64,000 nt of DNA, taken from Limnoglobus roseus (GTDB lineage Bacteria; Planctomycetota; Planctomycetia; Gemmatales; Gemmataceae). The stretch is taken from NCBI RefSeq assembly GCF_008254045.1, contig NZ_CP042425.1, positions 5,642,001 to 5,706,000 of the forward strand, written 5' to 3'. Below, piece by piece: positions 55,054 to 61,327 of this stretch. The notes beneath the pieces are model-generated. The model worked only from the letters and a program-made list of their open reading frames with translations, ran no database searches and was not told the origin of the DNA. Within the stretch, counting starts at the first letter, position 1; each line of letters begins with the position of its first letter. Both the position numbers and the translations under genes were made by a program.

Positions 55054-56006
55054 ACCGATTCCTGCTCGCCGTCTTGCTCGCCACCGCTTCGACCGCATCG
55101 GCCGACGACGGTGTTTTTGTCGGCGTCGGGTACGGCGGCCGGCGAATCGTCTCGACCGACGGCAAGGCGTGGTCGATCACCGCCGAGTGGGCGGAGAAGG
55201 GGGGCGACGACAGCGACAATCTGCTCAGTGTCGTCTTCGCACAGGGGAAGTTCGTCGCGGTCGGCGGCGGCACGCCGAAGCGCGACAAGGCCGTCGGCGG
55301 GCACATCCTCACCTCGAAGGACGGCCGCGAGTGGAAGGAAGTTCACACGGCGAAGTTCCGCGTCCACCCGGTCCTGTACGGTAACGACCGCTTCGTCGCT
55401 GGCGGACCGAACCGCAATTTCCTCCACTCGGCCGACGGCGAGACCTGGAAGGACGGGGCGAAGCTGACCGAGGGCAAGGCGAGCCACTTTCGGCACGGGG
55501 CGTTCGGCAACGGCGTCTTCGTGTTCATCGGCAACGCCGGCGGCAACAGCCCGACGACGTGGGTGGCCGTCACGAAGGACGGCGAGAAACTCGATCACAT
55601 CGCGATCGACCTGCCCGTGGTCCGCGACCTGACGTTCGCCAACGGCCGGTTCGTCGCGGTCGGCCCGGACGGGTTGCGGATGACTTCCGCCGACGGGGTC
55701 AAGTGGGAGCACACCGTCAAGCAGGACGGCTTGGAGTTGAACTCGGTCGTCTGGACGGGCGAGCAGTTTCTGGCGTCCGGCGGGAAGACACCGTTCACCT
55801 CGAAGGACGGTGTGACCTGGGCAGCCCACCCGAAAGCGATTCCGTGCCACGTCCTCTCCGTGGAGAAGGGCGCCTTCGTCGGCACGAGTTGGCCGGGCCA
55901 GATGTGGCATTCCGCCGACGGCCTCGACTGGAAGAAGTGTGCCACCACGACGCCGAACGGCATCAACAAGGTCGTCTACGGCGTGCCGGGCACAGTCCGG
56001 AAATAA
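55050..56006 (+). CDS. Secreted beta-propeller-like protein
   Basis: 318 residues with a signal peptide (FLLAVLLATASTASA, cleavage near residue 19). The mature part is a run of short repeats with Tyr/Trp and SxDGxxW motifs (ILTSKDGREWKEV, LHSADGETWKDG, MTSADGVKWEHT, FTSKDGVTWAAH, WHSADGLDWKKC), the BNR/Asp-box signature of a beta propeller. Start is GTG 55050 (overlap GTGA with the stop of the monooxygenase); AAGGAG at 55036-55041 lies 8 bases before it. Third member of the coupled operon; function unknown. Confidence 0.85.
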   Translation: MNRFLLAVLLATASTASADDGVFVGVGYGGRRIVSTDGKAWSITAEWAEKGGDDSDNLLSVVFAQGKFVAVGGGTPKRDKAVGGHILTSKDGREWKEVHTAKFRVHPVLYGNDRFVAGGPNRNFLHSADGETWKDGAKLTEGKASHFRHGAFGNGVFVFIGNAGGNSPTTWVAVTKDGEKLDHIAIDLPVVRDLTFANGRFVAVGPDGLRMTSADGVKWEHTVKQDGLELNSVVWTGEQFLASGGKTPFTSKDGVTWAAHPKAIPCHVLSVEKGAFVGTSWPGQMWHSADGLDWKKCATTTPNGINKVVYGVPGTVRK

Positions 56007-56082
56007 CGTCCCTCGGGCAAAATGCCTGAATCGGGCGGCAACTTGACAAATCCCGGTCGGTCGCGTATCGAATAAGGTAGTA

Positions 56083-56216
56083 GAAGCCGAGTTCCCGGAT
56101 CACCATCGGGAAACGGGGGACCCAATTGGGTCGGGCGCAAGGCCGACCTGGGGGCGAACGCGGGCAACCGCGAGGGTACGTTCAAGCCCTAGCCCGTCAG
56201 CTAACCTCGTAGGCGA
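56083..56216 (+). ncRNA. c-di-AMP riboswitch aptamer (ydaO/yuaA type)
   Basis: The sequence carries the conserved hallmarks of the ydaO-yuaA class: 5' GCCGAG, GGGAAACGGGGGACCCA (56108-56124), a purine-rich GGGCGCAAG loop, and the 3' block CCCGTCAGCTAACCTCGTAG (56193-56212). The 5' GCC (56086-56088) and 3' GGC (56212-56214) can close the P1 helix. The motif order and spacing agree with the aptamer pattern I recall for Rfam RF00379. It is on the plus strand, about 257 nt before the small 70-residue membrane protein, with nothing else between. Confidence 0.88.
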
Positions 56217-56237
56217 GCCGCGGCATGGTGCCGCGGC
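56217..56237 (+). promoter_or_regulatory. Candidate expression-platform hairpin directly after the aptamer
   Basis: Perfect 9-bp GC stem (56217-56225 with 56229-56237), 3-nt loop, starting in the base after the aptamer. An overlapping CTCG/CGAG hairpin (56205-56216) could compete with P1. Only a short T-rich stretch follows. Confidence 0.5.
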
Positions 56238-56379
56238 GGATTTGAACGGGCAATCCCGTCCCCGCGCCGACGCGCACTTGCCCGCACTCTTTTCCCGTTA
56301 ACCCCATGATCGCCGCACGAATTCCGTGTGCGTTTCCTTCCGATCGTCGATTCTTCCGGCCGCCTTCCTCCGTTCTGTC

Positions 56380-56400
56380 ACCGCCGTAGCGGTTTTGTCT
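56380..56400 (+). terminator. Candidate leader terminator
   Basis: Hairpin ACCGC/GCGGT (56380-56384 with 56389-56393) followed by TTTTGTCTT. It lies in the leader between the c-di-AMP aptamer and the 70-residue gene and could be the ligand-controlled terminator. The stem is only 5 bp. Confidence 0.4.
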
Positions 56401-56472
56401 TCTGCATACCGTTACGCCGCCCCCGCCGTTGTGAGGGCGCCGCGGGAACCCACGCCCTGAGGGAGAATTCCG

Positions 56473-56685
56473 ATGAGCTTGCGCCACGTTATGAGTGCCG
56501 TGTTGCTCTTTGCGGCGTCCGCCGGGTGGGCATTCGCCCCGCTGCCCACGGGGTCTTCTGACCGCCCCGCAGTTCTGCGACAACTGACCGACCGCCTCGG
56601 CGTGCTCCCGCCCGTTTGTGTCTTGCTCGGCGTCGCCGCATTGCTCGCCGGAATGCACAGCCGCCCCGACGGGGAAGCCTCTTGA
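56473..56685 (+). CDS. 70-residue secreted or membrane protein under a c-di-AMP riboswitch
   Basis: 70 residues, no recognised family. The N-terminal 22 residues look like a signal peptide (HVMSAVLLFAASAGWAFA), then a short polar part, and a second hydrophobic stretch (about 47-61, VCVLLGVAALLAG) near the C-terminus. It could be a two-helix membrane protein or a small exported one with a C-terminal anchor. GGGAGAA at 56461-56467 precedes the ATG. The leader, which contains a ydaO-type riboswitch, argues that its expression follows c-di-AMP level, a signal usually tied to osmotic balance and cell-wall state. Confidence 0.72.
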   Translation: MSLRHVMSAVLLFAASAGWAFAPLPTGSSDRPAVLRQLTDRLGVLPPVCVLLGVAALLAGMHSRPDGEAS

Positions 56686-56770
56686 ACGCGAACACCATCC
56701 CTGGTGGAAAGAGCCGGCCGACGAACAGCATCTTGACGCCGCTGGGGGATTGTGTATGAAAGAGGGAGAA

Positions 56771-56844
56771 GGGCGCTTAGCTCAGTTGGCTAGAGTACTA
56801 CATTGACATTGTAGGGGTCACTGGTTCAAATCCAGTAGCGCCCA
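56771..56844 (+). tRNA. tRNA-Val (anticodon GAC)
   Basis: 74-nt cloverleaf: acceptor GGGCGCT/AGCGCCC, D-arm GCTC, anticodon stem CTACA/TGTAG with loop TTGACAT (anticodon GAC), T-arm ACTGG-TTCAAAT-CCAGT, discriminator A. No encoded CCA. Its 3' end is the boundary of a broken integrase, which is consistent with former use as an attachment site. Confidence 0.95.
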
Positions 56845-56897
56845 TTCCTTCTAATTGACCCCGGTTGACACGAGTCACCGGGGTTTGTCTTTTCCTC

Positions 56898-57397
56898 TCA
56901 GTTCCAAGCGATTCCACAACTTTTGTCAAATCCTGTATTATCGGCTTCTGTCTCCGTCGGCTTTTGCACCAAATCTTCACAGCCGTTCGCGGCCTTGTCG
57001 AAATCTCGGTCCACCGTCTGAAGGTAATGATCGAGGGCGACCTTCGGCGTGTGACCGATCCACGATACGACAACGTGAAGCGGGAAGTCTTGAGCCAGGT
57101 CCGATTCGCAGGACGCCCGCATGTTGTGGAACAACCGCGGCCACAACTTCCGCCCGGCCCGACGTATGACCTTCAGGAACTGCGTGCGGAGGTTGGCGTT
57201 GGCCGACCCCTAGGGCGTGTTCGCGGCCGCCCGATAGCCGGTCCCCGTGGCCCGCCCACGACGTACTCTTCGCCCCGGCCTGTCAGCCGGAAGGCTTCCT
57301 CAAGGTATGGCCGCAGTTCCTTGAAGATGGGAATGACCCGGAACGCTTTCCCTTCGAGGTGTTCCGTTTTGGGCGAGGGGACGGCCATGCGGTTCAC
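56898..57397 (-). pseudogene. Broken tyrosine integrase next to tRNA-Val
   Basis: Remnant of a site-specific tyrosine recombinase read in two frames. First part (57397 downward): [29 protein letters not shown] and [14 protein letters not shown] one-base deletion near 57243-57247 shifts the frame; the second part continues [10 protein letters not shown], hits TAG at 57212-57210, then runs [16 protein letters not shown] and LFHNMRASCESDLAQDFPLHVVVSWIGHTPKVALDHYLQ, the C-terminal catalytic region (Arg and His kept). The N-terminal half is missing: a stop codon lies just upstream of 57397. A minus-strand frame reaching into the tRNA (to 56798) ends in the ATGFEPVT-like tail often created by antisense tRNA sequence. 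Confidence 0.88.
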
Positions 57398-57936
57398 TCT
57401 GCGCTACCACGCAGAACTCCCCGCCCGCGTTCGTTTTGTTGCGATCGGCCTCGGCGTCGGCGACGTGGCGTTCGTCCGTTGCACGGTCGAAACCGTCCGT
57501 GTTGCGGCCGGACCGGAAAACCGTTTCGACACGCCGAAGGAGTCGGACCCGCATCCCGGTGCAATTCCTGCTCGCAAAGAAGGACGGGACGCGAGACCGA
57601 GTTGACGAATCGATTCCCCTCGCACTTCATCGACCCCAGTTTGTTAAGTCGCCCGAGCCCACTCTGTCAAATGACGGCCACTCATACGTCCGGCAATTCC
57701 AGACCCACAAGTTGCGATTCTTCACGTCTTTAGCTCTAAAAACGGCAGGGACGAATCGGAACGTCGGATGTCGGATGTGACCAAGTAGCATCGCTCAAGG
57801 GTTACCACGCCTTGCGTTAGATCACATTGTTTGTCATCTTGGTAATCGTGTTGCCGATCTTGAGTCTCAAGGTGGTGACATCCGGGTCGTGTGTCGACCT
57901 GCCGGTCCGGAACTTTTGGTCACAGGAAAGGGAGAG
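57398..57936. other. Degenerate stretch after the integrase remnant
   Basis: About 540 bp with no convincing gene. A plus-strand ATG at 57388 opens 72 codons ([19 protein letters not shown]) of normal codon bias but without a recognised family; it may be a fragment of a lost gene. The nearby minus-strand frames show no integrase likeness. Probably decayed cargo of the old integrated element. Confidence 0.45.
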
Positions 57937-58368
57937 ATGAGGATCCGATTCTTCTACGCCGTGGCCGGCGTCGTGGCGCTCCTCGGTGCCGGCTGTACCC
58001 GGACCGAACCACCGGCGTACCCGGTCGAGTTCGAGGTGCAGGTGCTCGGCAAGCCGGCCGCGGGCGCGACGGTCGTGCTGCACCCGGTCGGCAAGGCCGA
58101 TCCGAAGGTCCCCCTGCCGACCGGGCGGGTGGACGCCGCGGGCACGGTCAAACTGAGCACGTTCGCCCACGAGGACGGCGCCCCGCCGGGCGAGTACGCC
58201 GTCACCATCGAGTGGCGGCCCGAAGTCGTCGTCACCGTCGGGTCGGACAAGATCACCGAGTTCGCCGCCGACAAGTTGAAGGGCAAGTACGGCAAGCCGA
58301 CCGCCCCCGCCGCCCCCCGCGTCACCGTGAAGAAGGAACCCAACAAACTGCCCCCGCTGCAACTCTAA
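57937..58368 (+). CDS. Lipoprotein with transthyretin-like/carboxypeptidase-regulatory-like domain
   Basis: 143 residues. The signal ends in LLGAGC, a good lipobox, so the protein should be lipid-anchored. The mature part is a small beta sandwich of the type often paired with DUF1559 proteins in planctomycetes: FEVQVLGKPAAGATVVLHPVG, GTVKLSTFAHEDGAPPGEYAVTIEW. A Lys/Pro-rich tail (KKEPNKLPPLQL) ends it. ATG 57937 is preferred to the GTG at 57889 because AAAGGGAGAG (57927-57936) stands directly upstream. The DUF1559 gene follows 28 bp later. Confidence 0.82.
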   Translation: MRIRFFYAVAGVVALLGAGCTRTEPPAYPVEFEVQVLGKPAAGATVVLHPVGKADPKVPLPTGRVDAAGTVKLSTFAHEDGAPPGEYAVTIEWRPEVVVTVGSDKITEFAADKLKGKYGKPTAPAAPRVTVKKEPNKLPPLQL

Positions 58369-58395
58369 CCCCGACCCCGTTCCGAAAGGACTGTC

Positions 58396-59367
58396 ATGAA
58401 TCGCAACCGCCGCGCCTTTACGCTGATCGAACTCCTGGTCGTCATCGCCATCATCGCGATCCTGATCGGCCTGCTCCTGCCGGCCGTCCAGAAAGTTCGC
58501 GAGGCCGCCTCCCGGATCAAGTGCACGAACAACCTCAAGCAGCTCGGCCTGGCGTTCCACAACTACGAGAACACGAACGGCAACTTCCACTCGTCGGTCA
58601 ACCGGCAGATCAACACCGGCGACCCGACGCCGACGCAGTTGTCGTACATGTGCTGGCTGCTGCCGTACATCGAGCAGGGGAACGTGCACGTCAACCTGAA
58701 CTACTTCAGCGGGTGGAACAACGACCCGGTCAACACGCCCCTCGGGGCGATCCCGATCAAGATCGACATCTGCCCGTCGACCAGCCCGGAGGTCCGCGTC
58801 GGCCTGTACAACAACGGCGGGAGTAACGTGTTCGCGTACGGGGATTACGTCCCGGTCGAGCGGGTGGACGCGACCGCGCCGGGGGCCGAGGTCACGTTCG
58901 TGGCCGGGTCGAAGTCGCAGGGGTACGGCATCCTGTCGAACATCAACCGGTCGGCGGCCGGGGCGACGGTGTACACCGAGGGCATCTACACCCGGAAGGT
59001 GACCGACGTCACCGACGGCACGGCCAACACGATCCTCCTGGTCGAGGACACCGGCCGGCCGCAGTGGTACAAGGCCGGCAAGGCGTTCAGCAACCCGGAC
59101 ACGAACCCGACCGGCGGCGGGGCGTGGATCCGGCCGAGCGCCAGCGAGATCGCGAGTTTCACCGGCATCTCCTACGACGGCGAGACGGTCCCGGGGCCGT
59201 GCGCCGTGAACTGCTCGAACAACCAGCAGCCGTACTCGCTCCACACCGGCGGGCTGAACCTGCTGTTCGCCGACGGCTCGGTCAAGTTCGTCAACAGCAC
59301 CATTACCGTTCGGACGTTCGCCGCCCTCGTCACGTTCGGCGGCGGCGAAATCTTGGCCGACTACTGA
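58396..59367 (+). CDS. DUF1559 prepilin-like protein
   Basis: 323 residues. Type IV-pilin/pseudopilin N-terminus [34 protein letters not shown] (cleavage motif before FTLIELL) followed by DUF1559, the planctomycete family: [17 protein letters not shown], a variable beta-rich middle and the C-terminal [21 protein letters not shown] stretch. These proteins are exported in a pseudopilin-like way and occur in tens of copies per genome. ATG 58396 is supported by GAAAGGA upstream. A perfect terminator hairpin follows the stop. Confidence 0.95.
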   Translation: MNRNRRAFTLIELLVVIAIIAILIGLLLPAVQKVREAASRIKCTNNLKQLGLAFHNYENTNGNFHSSVNRQINTGDPTPTQLSYMCWLLPYIEQGNVHVNLNYFSGWNNDPVNTPLGAIPIKIDICPSTSPEVRVGLYNNGGSNVFAYGDYVPVERVDATAPGAEVTFVAGSKSQGYGILSNINRSAAGATVYTEGIYTRKVTDVTDGTANTILLVEDTGRPQWYKAGKAFSNPDTNPTGGGAWIRPSASEIASFTGISYDGETVPGPCAVNCSNNQQPYSLHTGGLNLLFADGSVKFVNSTITVRTFAALVTFGGGEILADY

Positions 59368-59375
59368 GGGATGTG

Positions 59376-59410
59376 CCCCGCCGCGGGGCCGTTCCGGCCC
59401 CGCGGCGGGG
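59376..59410 (+). terminator. Strong hairpin terminator after DUF1559 gene
   Basis: Perfect 15-bp inverted repeat (59376-59390 with 59396-59410), 5-nt loop, starting 9 bp past the stop, followed by TTCGTGTG. Very stable GC stem. Confidence 0.88.
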
Positions 59411-59456
59411 TTCGTGTGAACCCGATCCCGCCCGACCCTTCGTTGAGAATCCCGTC

Positions 59457-59996
59457 GTGACCCGCATCCGCAACGCCCGCGTGCTGTCGGCCGCCCTCCC
59501 GATCACCGTCCTGATCTTGGCCGGCACGGCTTACGCCGACCCGGTACTGGCCGAGTCGCTGGGCCTGGACGTGTGGGAGGTCGGCCGGCTGGAGAACGAC
59601 CTGAGGGCCGCCGAGGCGTGCGGCGACCGCTTGGAGGCCGAATTCCAGAGCCTCCAGGAGTTGATGGCCGTCAACGACGTCATCCTGGCCGACGTGGCCG
59701 CCGGTCGGTTGGAGTTGTCCGCCGCGGCGAGGCGGAAGTGGGAGTTGAACCGGCACCGACCGACGATTCGGGATCACCTCAACCGGCACTGCCGGGGCCG
59801 GACGGGCGAGGAGAAGGTGGCCCACGACTTGTGCCGCCGGATCGGTCAGGAGTACCGGGCCGCCCCGGACTTCGACGCCCTCGTGCAGCGATTACACGCC
59901 GAGTACGAGACGGCGTACCACGCCCCGCTGCCTGGGGTGAACGCCGTCATGGGCGAAGGGACGACGGGACGCCTTTTCGGAAGACGCGGGCGTTGA
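59457..59996 (+). CDS. Secreted helical protein of unknown function
   Basis: 179 residues. Signal peptide (SAALPITVLILAGTAYA) with probable cleavage near residue 27. The mature part is almost all amphipathic helix (VWEVGRLENDLRAAEACGDRLEAEFQSLQELMAVND, RRKWELNRHRPTIRDHLNRH), possibly coiled coil, with two cysteine-containing stretches (EACGD, DLCRR). Start GTG 59457 gives a clean signal peptide; TTGAGA nearby is a weak ribosome site. The last 50 bp overlap the convergent oxygenase gene. No family assigned. Confidence 0.7.
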   Translation: MTRIRNARVLSAALPITVLILAGTAYADPVLAESLGLDVWEVGRLENDLRAAEACGDRLEAEFQSLQELMAVNDVILADVAAGRLELSAAARRKWELNRHRPTIRDHLNRHCRGRTGEEKVAHDLCRRIGQEYRAAPDFDALVQRLHAEYETAYHAPLPGVNAVMGEGTTGRLFGRRGR

Positions 59997-60636
59997 ACGC
60001 GATGACGACGCGGTCGCGAGTGCCCTCGTACGGTAGGCCACTGTGGCGGAGGTGGGACGGGAACAGGACGAGCATCCCGTCCTCGATCGGGGCATCGAGT
60101 TCTTCGAACAAATAGGCATTCCCGGCATCTCGGTAGCCCAGGGTTAGTGGCGTGTAGAATCGCGTGCCGCCGTTCGGGGCTCCGCCGCCGTGGGCGGGGC
60201 CGCTATCGCCCACCTGGAGGTAGTAAATCCCGCACCACGAGCAATTCGGGTGCAGGTGGGCGTCGTGAAACCCGCCGCGGTTCGTGATGTGGAACCAACT
60301 CTCCACGACAGCCAAGTCCAGCTCCTGCGGTTGGACGCGGCCGCCTTCGACATGGCAGACGGCGGCGGCCAGACTCTGACTGATGAACCCGAGCAACTTC
60401 GCCAAGCCGGGGTTGGGCTTGGTGAAGAGGTCGAAGTTGCTCTCGTAGATGCCGGCGGGTGACTTGGCCCGCACGGCCACCCCGCTCGCGATGTTCGTCG
60501 GCTGGGCGGCCCGTTGTTCGCAGAGGAAGGCCAGTAATCTGGGGGCTTCGAGCGGGTGCTCGGCCCACCGGCGGTGAAAGAACACCGTTGGCCAGCACAT
60601 CTCGGCCGTCAGGTCGAACGGCGAAGTCGTAGACAT
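59947..60636 (-). CDS. 2OG-Fe(II) oxygenase-like protein (TIGR02466-type)
   Basis: 229 residues. The C-terminal half has the double-stranded beta-helix core: ESWFHITNRGGFHDAHLHPN with metal-binding His/Asp positions, CGIYYLQVGDSG, and LVLFPSHLRHSGLPYEGTRDRVVIAFN with the second His and the Arg that binds 2-oxoglutarate. This matches putative 2-oxoglutarate-dependent oxygenases. The frame is open to 60900; ATG 60636 (MSTTSPFDL) follows GGGAGTTT and is chosen. The 3' end overlaps the secreted helical protein gene by 50 bp. Confidence 0.85.
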   Translation of the reverse strand: MSTTSPFDLTAEMCWPTVFFHRRWAEHPLEAPRLLAFLCEQRAAQPTNIASGVAVRAKSPAGIYESNFDLFTKPNPGLAKLLGFISQSLAAAVCHVEGGRVQPQELDLAVVESWFHITNRGGFHDAHLHPNCSWCGIYYLQVGDSGPAHGGGAPNGGTRFYTPLTLGYRDAGNAYLFEELDAPIEDGMLVLFPSHLRHSGLPYEGTRDRVVIAFNARVFRKGVPSSLRP

Positions 60637-61327
60637 CGGCGGAAACTCCCTGACACGAGTGACTGTGCGGCCGGTCGGCCCGTTCGCACCCACGTCGAGA
60701 CTAGCGATCACACCCCGATTCACAAGTTCGGGCCATGAAACACAGGCCCCGCGAACGGTGGAAGTGGGTTCGGTGATGTTTTGGTGAACCCTCTTCCCGG
60801 GGCCGCGATGGCAAGTATTTTTACGCCTGCGGCCGCGGACTCGGACCGGGGTTCGCGTTTGCCCGCGAACTTCTCTGCTCCGGAAAGTTGACTGGGCCAT
60901 CTTGTCGATTCGTCGCCGCGGGCTCGCAGATGCCTACGGCTGTTCAGGTGGTTCACCGCTATCGAGACAAGTTTGTGCTGACCCTGAAAGCTCTCCGAGC
61001 CGCCGTTTGCTCTGAAGCTCGCCTGTCATCAACCGCGTGTCGTTCGTGGTAGGGCCGGCTGGACAGGGATCAAGAAGCTTAGGCCGATCGATGTCCGCTT
61101 TCGCTTTCGAGCGTCTGCACTCATTTCAGGCATTCCGGACGCTTGAGCACGATCAACGCCTCAATTGATACACCTGCCACAAAAATCATCACACAACTTG
61201 CCAGATCTCTTCACCGACCCTTCGCGGGTTCTTCTTGTTCGATTTGATAATGACCCCCACGACCAGGTGACTCGCCGCCAAAGAGTTGCCGGAAAGTGCC
61301 TTGCGCCCCACCCGGAGACTCTCGCCC
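60637..61327. other. Intergenic region before the second giant gene
   Basis: About 690 bp without a supported gene. A plus-strand ATG at 60930 opens a 40-codon frame of no recognised kind. No riboswitch, tRNA or strong terminator was seen. It probably holds the promoter and leader of the giant gene at 61328 and the promoter of the oxygenase gene on the other strand. Confidence 0.5.

Noticed and set aside
56798-57073. 91-codon minus-strand frame ending inside the tRNA with an ATGFEPVT-like tail
   Set aside because: That tail is a frequent artefact of reading a tRNA antisense; the frame is not the integrase frame and is not a separate gene.
60930-61052. 40-codon plus-strand frame
   Set aside because: Too short, no ribosome site, no recognised family.
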